Below are positions 1 to 6,810 of a DNA stretch of 10,000 nt, in pieces. How positions within the stretch are numbered: the stretch's first letter is position 1; each line of letters begins with the position of its first letter. The position numbers and the translations under genes were made by a program. The stretch is from Magnetospirillum sp. (GTDB taxonomy: Bacteria > Pseudomonadota > Alphaproteobacteria > Rhodospirillales > Magnetospirillaceae), in the NCBI GenBank assembly GCA_020217035.1, contig JAIWOG010000274.1:1-10000 (forward strand), given 5' to 3'. The notes under the pieces are model-generated. The model had not been told where the DNA came from. It worked only from the letters and a program-made list of their open reading frames with translations, and ran no database searches.

Positions 1-1
1 C

Positions 2-91
<90 letters not shown>

Positions 92-105
92 TAAAGCCAG
101 GAAAC

Positions 106-128
106 CCGCGCCATTGAGCGCGGTTTTT
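106..128 (+). terminator. Rho-independent terminator of the tRNA-Ser gene
   Basis: A 6-bp GC-only stem CCGCGC (106-111) / GCGCGG (118-123) with loop CATTGA is followed immediately by TTTTT (124-128). It lies 15 bases past the encoded CCA, so it probably ends the tRNA transcript. Confidence 0.82.
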
Positions 129-412
129 CATTTCTCCCCCTGTTCTTCCACGCAGGCCCATCAGACGGCGGTGGGGTCATGGCGCTGACATTATTGATCG
201 GTTCGTTTCAGTGGCCTGTACCCGGTCCTGGCCGCGTCCGAGACACCGCCCAGGCGTCGAAACCGGGCAGCCAATCCACATCATGGACAAGGGCGGTCCC
301 AAGGCTTAGGCGCGGGGCGTCCGCGCCCTATGTTTCGCCGAAGAGGGGGATGGTCCGCGTCGGTCCATCTCGCCAGGGCTGATGGAAAGCGCGGTCAGGG
401 TCAAGCTGGTTC
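129..412. other. Intergenic stretch without a convincing gene
   Basis: This gap lies between the tRNA terminator and the 3' end of rppH. A 67-codon open frame (179-382, plus) and a minus-strand frame (306-530) exist, but both give Pro/Arg/Gly-rich translations typical of chance frames in GC-rich DNA and neither has a well-placed ribosome binding site. The only structure I see is a 7-bp inverted repeat at 309-327. No T-rich terminator for the minus-strand operon is evident, so that operon may end by a Rho-dependent mechanism. Confidence 0.55.
309..327. repeat. Inverted repeat downstream of rppH
   Basis: GGCGCGG (309-315) and CCGCGCC (321-327) are perfect inverted arms around a 5-base spacer. 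It sits about 90 bases past the rppH stop. It could fold in the 3' tail of the operon transcript, but no U-tract follows on either strand, so I do not call it an intrinsic terminator. Confidence 0.4.
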
Positions 413-910
413 CTAACCCTGTTTCAAACGCGCCGCCAGCGGGGCGAACTCGGCCGCCACTTGGTCGTAAAGCGGCTTCTTGAAGGCGACGATCAGGCTT
501 GGCACCTCGGCCAGGTCCATCCACCGCCATTCAGAGAATTCCGGGTGCTCGGTGTCGATGTTGATGTCGGCATCGGTGCCCAGGAACCGGAAAGCGAACC
601 ATTTCTGCTTTTGGCCGCGAAAGCGGCCCTTCCATACCTTGTCGGCCAGGTCGGCGGGCAGGTCATAGGAAATCCAGCCGGCGCTTTCGGCGATCATCTC
701 GGCCTTGTCGGTGCCGATTTCCTCGACCATCTCGCGCAAGGCAGCCTTCGCCGGGTCCTCGCCCTCGTCGATGCCGCCTTGCGGGAACTGCCAGGCGTTT
801 TCCTTGGTGTCGATGCGCTTGGCGGTGAACACCTGGCCTTGGGAATTGAACAACAGGATGCCGATTCCCGGGCGGTAGGGGCGCTGCGACAGCGGCACGG
901 GCTTGCTCAC
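413..910 (-). CDS. rppH: RNA pyrophosphohydrolase RppH (Nudix family)
   Basis: This 165-residue cytosolic Nudix hydrolase is predicted to convert the 5'-triphosphate of mRNA to a monophosphate, which starts 5'-end-dependent decay. It may also cleave dinucleoside polyphosphates, as family members do. The Nudix box runs from about residue 45 to 67: G45, E51, then REMVEEIGT at 59-67, with E60, E63 and E64 as expected metal-binding residues. It is preceded by WQFPQGG (40-46), typical of RppH. The length is close to the usual 160-175. The start is a GTG at 910: it has an AAGGAGG site 6 bases upstream, and it overlaps the TGA of the preceding gene as GTGA. An open frame continues upstream to 988, but that stretch is Arg/Pro/Gly-rich and lies inside the preceding gene. 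As the last gene of the operon, it is probably translationally coupled. Confidence 0.93.
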   Translation of the reverse strand: MSKPVPLSQRPYRPGIGILLFNSQGQVFTAKRIDTKENAWQFPQGGIDEGEDPAKAALREMVEEIGTDKAEMIAESAGWISYDLPADLADKVWKGRFRGQKQKWFAFRFLGTDADINIDTEHPEFSEWRWMDLAEVPSLIVAFKKPLYDQVAAEFAPLAARLKQG

Positions 911-2319
911 GATTTTCCTCCTTGCGGGCCGACCAGGGCTGAAACCGGGGCCAGGACGATGCCTTCGGCGGCCAGGGAGGCCAGCCACGGCGCCATGGCC
1001 TCCAACGACGCCGGGCGTGGGTTGAACAGCACCGCCTGACTGCCCTTGGTCCGCACCTGGGCGGCCAGGGCTTTCTGCTTGCTTTCCACCGCGTCGCGGA
1101 AGACGTCGCTGTCCACCGTGCCGCCCAAGGCGACCATGGGGGGCTTGGGATCGGTGGCGGCGCCGTTGCCGACGAACAGTAATCCCCGTTCCTTCAGCAT
1201 GGCCAGGATGGGTGGCAATTGCTGCGACTTGGTGAACGGGCCGTCCTGGGCCAGGACCCCCACATAGCCGGCGGTGCGGGCCAGGACGCGCAGCAGGCGG
1301 TCGGCATTGTCTTCTGGCCGGGCCGAGGTGGTCAGCCCCCAGGGGCCGGGGTCGCGGGCCGGGTAGCCCGATTCCTCCACCGGCAGGGCCAACAGCACCT
1401 CGTGGCCGGAATCACGGGCCTTCTTGACCCAGGTGTCCAGGGACGCGGCATAGGGCGAGAACGCCAAGGTGATTTCGGGCGGCAGGCGGTCGATGGCGGC
1501 GTCGGTGGCCTCGCGGTCCAGGCCCAATCCGGTCACCACCACCGCCAGACGCGGCTTGGTGTTGTCCTTTGACTCGAACGGGCGGGCGTAGACTTGCCAA
1601 GACTGGCGGCCGTCGCTGGCGATCACCGGCAGCGGACCGAAGCCGGAAGGCCGCGTCATCCCTTCTGCCGGCACCGCGCCCAAGGGCTTGGGTTTGGCGG
1701 TGGGGGGCGCCAGGTTGGCGAAGGACGGCGCCTTGTCGACGGGGCGCGGCAGCGGCTGCAACGGGCCTTGCGGGGCTTCCTGCTTGACCACGATGGGAGG
1801 CGCCGCCGCCGGCGTATCTTGGGGTAACGCGGCGGGAGGCGGCGCCGGCGTGGCATCGATCTTCACCGGCGGCACCAGGCTGGCGCTGGGCGCTTCGTGG
1901 GCCGGCGGCACCGAAGGGGCGGCGGGTGGCGGTTCGGTGGCAGCGGCGACGGGCGGCGCCTCCGCCGGGGTGGGGGCGGGGGGCGGTTCGGTGACGCTCG
2001 GGACGTCGGCACCAGCCGGAGCGGGGGGCTTCAGCATGCCGCCTTCGGCGGCCGGCGCCTTCTGATCCGGCCCTTTGCCCTGACCGGGAATCTGGATGGC
2101 CAGCTTGGGCTGGTCGGCCACGTCCAGCAGGCCGATCAGGTCGCGGGTGTCCATTTGCGACAGGAAATAGCCGGCCGTGCCCAAGCCGCCGCCAAGAACG
2201 GCGACGACCAGGGCGATCAGCAGCGGACGAAGCGGGAACTTCCGACGCGGCTTTTCCTCGTCCACCCCCAGGGGGCGGGACAGGAACTTGTCGATATCGT
2301 CGTCGTCCAGCGTGTCCAT
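907..2319 (-). CDS. Divergent polysaccharide deacetylase family protein (YibQ-like), membrane-anchored
   Basis: This 470-residue protein has three parts. A short acidic/basic cytosolic N-terminus is followed by one membrane segment (about 30-53), then a long Pro/Ala-rich linker (about 85-225), then a C-terminal domain (about 255-465) with the look of the divergent polysaccharide deacetylase family (Pfam Polysacc_deac_2; E. coli YibQ). Landmarks are LAFSPYA (285-291), GHEVLLALP (305-313), DPGP (323-326) and GYVGV (351-355). The domain should sit in the periplasm, spanning the wall through the linker. Residues I expect for catalysis are missing: the DD pair is T263-G264, the late GHPHP/GFPYP motif is FNPRP (432-436), and LDS is VGN. 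It may be a non-catalytic, sugar-binding or regulatory fold. The ATG at 2319 lies 5 bases after the ctpA stop and has only a close AAGG before it. The stop overlaps rppH. Gene order next to envC matches E. coli. Confidence 0.87.
   Translation of the reverse strand: MDTLDDDDIDKFLSRPLGVDEEKPRRKFPLRPLLIALVVAVLGGGLGTAGYFLSQMDTRDLIGLLDVADQPKLAIQIPGQGKGPDQKAPAAEGGMLKPPAPAGADVPSVTEPPPAPTPAEAPPVAAATEPPPAAPSVPPAHEAPSASLVPPVKIDATPAPPPAALPQDTPAAAPPIVVKQEAPQGPLQPLPRPVDKAPSFANLAPPTAKPKPLGAVPAEGMTRPSGFGPLPVIASDGRQSWQVYARPFESKDNTKPRLAVVVTGLGLDREATDAAIDRLPPEITLAFSPYAASLDTWVKKARDSGHEVLLALPVEESGYPARDPGPWGLTTSARPEDNADRLLRVLARTAGYVGVLAQDGPFTKSQQLPPILAMLKERGLLFVGNGAATDPKPPMVALGGTVDSDVFRDAVESKQKALAAQVRTKGSQAVLFNPRPASLEAMAPWLASLAAEGIVLAPVSALVGPQGGKS
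917..923 (-). promoter_or_regulatory. Shine-Dalgarno site fixing the rppH GTG start
   Basis: On the minus strand AAGGAGG (a near-perfect anti-16S match) lies 6 bases before the GTG at 910. It is inside the 3' end of the upstream gene. It is the strongest such site in the operon and supports GTG over the longer ATG-started frame. Confidence 0.8.
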
Positions 2320-2324
2320 GGGCC

Positions 2325-3662
2325 TTAGTTGGTCCCGGTGGACCGATAGATGGACAGGCCGCGGATCAGGTCCAGGGCACGGGCCAGTTGGTAATCCTGG
2401 GCCGGGTCGCCCAGCTTGATGACCGGCGGCGCCCCTTCGGCGGCCTTGTCGTCATGGGCGGGGGCGGCTTCGTCGCCCGCTGGCGCCGCGGGCTTGGCCG
2501 GCTTGCCGTCGGGATTGGTGAGCGCGTTGCGCAAACTGGCTTCCGAGCGGCGTTCCCGTTCGGGGACGTTGATGGGCTCGACCTTGGATTGCAGCACCTT
2601 GATGTCGGGTTCGATGCCCACCGCCTGGATCGAGCGGCCCGACGGCGTGTAGTACCGTGCCGTGGTCAGGCGCATGGAGCCGTATTGGCCCAACGGCATC
2701 AGCGTCTGCACCGACCCCTTGCCGAAGGACCGGGTCCCCAACACCACGGCGCGGCGATGGTCCTGCAACGCGCCGGCGACGATTTCCGACGCCGAGGCCG
2801 AGCCGTCGTTGACCAGCAGCACCACCGGCAAGCCGCCGGTGATGTCGCCGGGCTTGGCGTTGTAGCGTTGGGTGTCTTCCGGACGACGCGACCGGGTCGA
2901 GACGATCTCGCCCTTGTCCAGGAAGTCGTCGGAAACGGCGATGGCTTGGTCCAACAGGCCGCCGGGATTGTTGCGCAGATCGATGACGAAGCCGCCCAGT
3001 TCCTTGCCGATTTCCTTTTTGAGGGAATCCACGTGCTTGCGCAAATCGGTGTCGGTGGTGGCCGAAAACTGGGTGATGCGCACATAGCCGATCTTGCCCT
3101 CGGCATGGCTGCGCACGGTCTGGATCTTGATGACGGCGCGGGTCAGCTTGACGTCGAAGGGGGCGGTGCCGTTCCTGCGCACCGTCAGCTTGATGTCGGT
3201 GTTGACCATGCCGCGCATGCGGTCGACGGCTTCCGACAGCGACAGGCCCTGCACCGGCTCGCCGTCCAGGTGGGTGATGAAGTCGCCCGGTTGCAGGCCG
3301 GCGCGGAAGGCCGGGGTGTCGTCGATGGGCGACACCACCTTGACCCAGCCGTTCTCCATGGTCACTTCGATGCCCAGGCCGCCGAACTCGCCCTTGGTGT
3401 TGATGTCCATGTCCTTGGCGTTCTTGGCGTTCAGATAGCTGGAATGGGGATCCAGCGAGCTGAGCATGCCGTTCAGCGCCGCTTCCACCAAATCCTCGTC
3501 CTTGACCGGTTCGACGTATTCGGCCCGCACCTTCTCGAAGACGGTGGCGAACAATTCCATCAGGCGATAGGTTTCCTTGGATTCCGCGGCCATGGCCGGG
3601 GTCAGGAACGAACTCGCCAGCAGGGCGGTGGCGCTTGCGGCGATCATGGTCTTGCGAATCAT
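2325..3662 (-). CDS. ctpA: Carboxy-terminal processing peptidase CtpA/Prc (S41 family)
   Basis: This 445-residue S41A serine protease is predicted to be exported to the periplasm and to trim or degrade proteins from their C-termini, including cell-wall enzymes. The signal peptide is residues 1-25 (cleavage after AMA). A PDZ domain (about 93-165) contains GGLGIEV and FRAGLQPGD. The protease core follows (about 185-360). The catalytic Ser-Lys dyad is visible: S290, the middle serine of GSASASE, and K315 in SFGKGSVQT, exactly 25 residues apart, with Q319 completing the usual Ser-Lys-Gln set. The C-terminal tail (about 375-425) is Ala/Pro/Lys-rich and probably disordered. The ATG at 3662 overlaps the envC stop as ATGA, with TAAGGG 6 bases upstream. 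Co-transcription with envC suggests a role in wall remodelling at division, though no substrate can be read from sequence. Confidence 0.95.
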   Translation of the reverse strand: MIRKTMIAASATALLASSFLTPAMAAESKETYRLMELFATVFEKVRAEYVEPVKDEDLVEAALNGMLSSLDPHSSYLNAKNAKDMDINTKGEFGGLGIEVTMENGWVKVVSPIDDTPAFRAGLQPGDFITHLDGEPVQGLSLSEAVDRMRGMVNTDIKLTVRRNGTAPFDVKLTRAVIKIQTVRSHAEGKIGYVRITQFSATTDTDLRKHVDSLKKEIGKELGGFVIDLRNNPGGLLDQAIAVSDDFLDKGEIVSTRSRRPEDTQRYNAKPGDITGGLPVVLLVNDGSASASEIVAGALQDHRRAVVLGTRSFGKGSVQTLMPLGQYGSMRLTTARYYTPSGRSIQAVGIEPDIKVLQSKVEPINVPERERRSEASLRNALTNPDGKPAKPAAPAGDEAAPAHDDKAAEGAPPVIKLGDPAQDYQLARALDLIRGLSIYRSTGTN

Positions 3663-5107
3663 CCGTGACCCTTACTTTTCTGTGCGGTAAGCCAAGGCTG
3701 AGGGTTGATGGGCTGCCCCTGGCGGCGCAGTTCCAGATAAAGCGAGGGTTTGGCTTCCTCCTCGCCCATCACGCCCACGGGTTCACCCGCCGTCAGCCTT
3801 TGTCCAACGGTGGCGTCGATCCGGGTCATCCCCGCAAGCAGCGTATGATAGCCTTCGCTGTGTTCGATGATCAAGAGCAGGCCATAGCCGCGGAACGGGC
3901 CGGCGAACGCCACCTGCCCGTCATAGGGGGCGACGATCTGGGCGCCCTTGCGGGTGGCGATGGACATGCCCTTGTTGACCACGCCCACCTCGTTGGGCTG
4001 GCCGAACCGTTCCACCACCCGGCCCTTGGCCGGAAACATCATCTTGCCCTGGGCGCTGGCGAAGGGTTTGTCGCTGGTCATCGGCCGGGCGTCGGCGGCG
4101 TCACGCGCCGCCTTTTCCACGGCGCGGGCGGCCTTTTGCGCCTCGATCTCGGCTTGGCGGGCTTCGGCCTGGGCCTTGATCTCCGCCTCACGCGCCGCGC
4201 GGGCTTCGGCCAGTTCCCGTTCCTGGCGTTCCTTTTCCGCCTTCCTGGCGGCGATTTCCGCCTCGCGCGCGGCTTTCTGGGCGGCGATCTCGGCTTCGCG
4301 GGCGGCTTTCTTCGCCGCCGCCTCGGCCTCGCGGGCGGCCTTCTCGGCGGCGGCCTTTTGCTGCGCTTCGACGATGCGGCGCTGGCGTTCCTCCTCCAGG
4401 CGCAGCATCAGTTCCCGCAAGTCCTGCGCTTCCTCGGCCAGCCGGCGCATGCGGTGTTCCGATTCCTCGGTCTCGGCGATGGCGGCGTATTGCAGGCTGG
4501 ACTTGCGGTCCCACAATTCCTTCAGCCGCCGATGCTCGCCCTCCAGCCTGCCGGTGGTGGCGACGATGCGCTTGCGCTGGGCGACGATGTCGTCGCGCAG
4601 CCGCGCCATGGAATCGATCTCGTCCTTCAGGTCGTGGACGGATCGTTCGATCTGCGGCACCGCCGAGCGCAGCAGGATGGCCGACCGCACCGTCTCGGCC
4701 GGGGTCTGCGGCTGCGCCATCAAGGCTTCGGTGGGGCGCCAGGCCAGCCGTTCCAGGGCGGTCAGCACCCCGGTCATCTGTGACGAACGCCGCTGAAGCG
4801 CGTTGGCGCGGTCGCCTTCCAGCGCCTTCAGGTCTTCCAACTGGCGTTCCAGCTCGGACAGGGTTTCCTCGGCTTCCTGAGCGGCGCGGGCGGCCGCCAC
4901 CATGTCGCCGCGAATATGGGTCAGCTCGTCGGAAATGACCCGCGCCTTGCGTTTGATCTCGGCGTGGTCGGCCTGGCTGCGCTTCAACTGGTCTTCCAGT
5001 TCACGCAGACGGCGGTCGGCGGCGGCGGCGTCGGGTTCCTGGGCGGAAACCCCGGACGCCGCCAGCCACGCGGCCATCAGCAGGAAAAGGGCCCTAGCCG
5101 GCCGCAC
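3659..5107 (-). CDS. envC: Murein hydrolase activator EnvC (degenerate M23/LytM domain)
   Basis: This 482-residue periplasmic protein resembles EnvC, which at the septum activates N-acetylmuramoyl-L-alanine amidases rather than cutting peptidoglycan itself. A signal peptide (1-22, cleavage after VSA) precedes long coiled coils (about 28-120 and 150-340) and a C-terminal LytM/M23 domain (about 355-475). The zinc ligands of active M23 enzymes are absent: the HxxxD motif reads NKGMS (378-382), and the HxH site reads SLY (455-457). This is what is known for EnvC-type activators. The second coil includes three tandem 11-residue repeats (256-288). The start is a GTG at 5107, giving a proper n-region before the signal helix. 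It overlaps the end of gpmI by 14 bases, with GGCGGA 5 bases upstream. A later ATG (residue 11) would clip the signal peptide. The gpmI-envC pairing is conserved in E. coli. Confidence 0.93.
   Translation of the reverse strand: MRPARALFLLMAAWLAASGVSAQEPDAAAADRRLRELEDQLKRSQADHAEIKRKARVISDELTHIRGDMVAAARAAQEAEETLSELERQLEDLKALEGDRANALQRRSSQMTGVLTALERLAWRPTEALMAQPQTPAETVRSAILLRSAVPQIERSVHDLKDEIDSMARLRDDIVAQRKRIVATTGRLEGEHRRLKELWDRKSSLQYAAIAETEESEHRMRRLAEEAQDLRELMLRLEEERQRRIVEAQQKAAAEKAAREAEAAAKKAAREAEIAAQKAAREAEIAARKAEKERQERELAEARAAREAEIKAQAEARQAEIEAQKAARAVEKAARDAADARPMTSDKPFASAQGKMMFPAKGRVVERFGQPNEVGVVNKGMSIATRKGAQIVAPYDGQVAFAGPFRGYGLLLIIEHSEGYHTLLAGMTRIDATVGQRLTAGEPVGVMGEEEAKPSLYLELRRQGQPINPQPWLTAQKSKGHG
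4244..4342 (-). repeat. Three tandem 33-bp units encoding an 11-residue coiled-coil repeat in envC
   Basis: The DNA repeats with a 33-base period and encodes KAAREAEAAAK, KAAREAEIAAQ and KAAREAEIAAR (residues 256-288). The 11-residue period (hendecad) fits a slightly right-twisted helix, as in rod-like coiled coils. Related but less regular Ala/Glu/Arg sequence continues to about residue 340. Such tandem units can gain or lose copies by slippage without breaking the frame. Confidence 0.8.
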
Positions 5108-6659
5108 GCAAATCCGCCATGGCGGCGCCGACCAGCGACTTTCCGGTCATCTCGGCCGGCTGCGCCAGGCCCAGAAGCGCCAACAGGGTGGGGGCGACGT
5201 CGGCCAGTCGGCCATCGGCGATGGACTTGATCCCGGCCGGCGGGTTGACCAGCACCAGATCCACCGGACCGGTGGTGTGGGCGGTGTGCGGTTCGTGGGT
5301 GTCGGGATCGCGCATCATTTCGGCGTTGCCGTGGTCGGCGGTGACCAGCATCACGCCGCCGGCCTCCTCCACCGCCTTTTCCAGCCGGGCCAGGCAGGCA
5401 TCGACGGTGACGGCCGCCTTCATGGCGGCTTCCAGGATGCCGGTATGGCCGACCATGTCGCCATTGGCGAAATTGGCGATGATCAGGTCGTATTTGCCGG
5501 ACCCGATGGCGGCCACCATGTTGTCGGCCACTTCCACCGCGCTCATTTCCGGTTGCAGGTCGTAGGTGGCGACCTTGGGGCTGGGCACCAGGATGCGGTC
5601 CTCGCCGGGATAGACCTGTTCGCGTCCGCCGTTGAAGAAGAAGGTGACGTGGGCGTATTTCTCGGTCTCGGCGATGCGCAGTTGGGTCAGGCCGGCGTTG
5701 GAAGCCACCTCGCCCAGGATGTTGGACAGGCTTTCCGCCGGGAACAAAGTGCCCAGCAGCTTGGACAAATCCTTGGAATATTCGGTCAGGCCCAGTTGCG
5801 CAGCCATGGTCACCGTGCGGGCGCGGGCGAAGCCGTCGAAGGCCGGATCGATCAGGGCGTGCAGGATTTCGCGGGCCCGGTCGGCGCGGAAATTGCCCAT
5901 CAGCAGGCCGTCGCCGTCCTTCATGCCGGCATAGCCGCCCAAGGCCACCGGCAGCATGAATTCGTCGGTCTTGCCGGCATCATACGACGCCTGGATGGCG
6001 GCGACGGGGTCCAGGCTGCTGGCAGGATTCCCCAGCATCATGGCGTCGAAGGCCAGTTGCACGCGGTCCCAGCGCTTGTCGCGGTCCATGGCGTAATAGC
6101 GGCCGGAAATGGTGGCGATCTGGATGTCGTGGCCGGCGATGTCGGCCAGGAACTTGGCCATGTAGTCCTTGGCCGAGCTGGGCGGGGTGTCGCGGCCGTC
6201 CAGGAAGGCGTGCACCTTGACCGAAACACCAGCCCTGGCGGCGGACACCGCCAGGGCGGCCAGATGATCCTGGTGCGAATGCACGCCGCCGGGGCTCAAC
6301 AGGCCCAGAACATGCAGCGCGCCACCCTTGGATTTCACCTTGGCGATGGCGTCCACCAACACTGGATTGGCGGTCAGCGAGCCATCGGCGACGGCGGCGT
6401 CCACACGGGGCAAATCCTGCATCACCACGCGGCCGGCGCCCAAATTCATGTGGCCCACTTCCGAATTGCCCATCTGCCCGTCGGGCAGCCCCACCGACAG
6501 GCCCGAGGTGGCCAACAGCGCGTGGGGGTAATCGGCCAGGAAGCGGTCCCAGGTGGGGGTGTCGGCCTGGGCGATGGCGTTGTCTTCGCGTTCGTCGCGG
6601 TGCCCCCAGCCGTCCAGGATGCACAGAACGACGGGGCGGGGTTTGCGGGCGGTGGTCAT
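5094..6659 (-). CDS. gpmI: 2,3-bisphosphoglycerate-independent phosphoglycerate mutase
   Basis: This 521-residue cytosolic enzyme interconverts 3- and 2-phosphoglycerate in glycolysis and gluconeogenesis, using two Mn2+ ions and a phosphoserine intermediate. It belongs to the alkaline phosphatase superfamily. Diagnostic parts are LDGWG (15-19) with metal ligand D16, MGNSEVGHMN (63-72) with the nucleophile S66, GRDTPP in the transferase domain, and GDMVGHTG and TADHGNAEMM near the C-terminus, which carry the remaining metal ligands. The length matches the usual 510-520. The ATG at 6659 places the conserved VVLCILDGWG block where expected. The frame stays open upstream to 7073, but that stretch does not resemble the family and runs antisense to another gene. 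A weak AGGA lies 13 bases upstream, so initiation signals are modest. It is the first gene of the operon; its promoter should lie in 6660-6760, where a TATA-like CTATAT is visible on the minus strand, without a good -35. Confidence 0.95.
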   Translation of the reverse strand: MTTARKPRPVVLCILDGWGHRDEREDNAIAQADTPTWDRFLADYPHALLATSGLSVGLPDGQMGNSEVGHMNLGAGRVVMQDLPRVDAAVADGSLTANPVLVDAIAKVKSKGGALHVLGLLSPGGVHSHQDHLAALAVSAARAGVSVKVHAFLDGRDTPPSSAKDYMAKFLADIAGHDIQIATISGRYYAMDRDKRWDRVQLAFDAMMLGNPASSLDPVAAIQASYDAGKTDEFMLPVALGGYAGMKDGDGLLMGNFRADRAREILHALIDPAFDGFARARTVTMAAQLGLTEYSKDLSKLLGTLFPAESLSNILGEVASNAGLTQLRIAETEKYAHVTFFFNGGREQVYPGEDRILVPSPKVATYDLQPEMSAVEVADNMVAAIGSGKYDLIIANFANGDMVGHTGILEAAMKAAVTVDACLARLEKAVEEAGGVMLVTADHGNAEMMRDPDTHEPHTAHTTGPVDLVLVNPPAGIKSIADGRLADVAPTLLALLGLAQPAEMTGKSLVGAAMADLRAAG

Positions 6660-6810
6660 TGCCGAAGAGGTTTCCTGAAGATGCGGAAAATTCCAGCCGT
6701 CATATAGGATACGGCGCGGCGATTTTACACCTTTTCCGTCTTCGGGGCCATGGGGCAGGCATGGGAAAGGCGCACCGGTCGGCCCCGACCAGCCCAACCA
6801 CCGCGAAGAT

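Noticed and set aside
179..382. A 67-codon plus-strand frame after the tRNA terminator
   Set aside because: The GGTGGGG before the ATG is too close to serve well, and the translation is Pro/Arg/Ser-rich with no motif.
396..420. AGGGT...ACCCT short inverted repeat at the end of rppH as its terminator
   Set aside because: Only 5 bp with a long loop and no U-tract; not distinguishable from chance.
911..988. N-terminal extension of rppH to an ATG at 988
   Set aside because: The added residues are Arg/Pro/Gly-rich and overlap the upstream gene by 80 bases. The GTG at 910 has AAGGAGG and a GTGA overlap.
2388..4783. Long plus-strand frames opposite ctpA and envC (2388-3668 and 3635-4783)
   Set aside because: Both are antisense to genes with clear catalytic or signature motifs. 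Their Leu/Gly/Arg/Ala-rich repeats only mirror the coiled-coil codons of envC and the ctpA sequence.
4902..6707. A 601-codon plus-strand open frame antisense to gpmI
   Set aside because: It mirrors a well-conserved enzyme gene. The translation is rich in Gly, His, Gln and Val without domain-like motifs, as expected when a GC-rich coding strand is read antisense.
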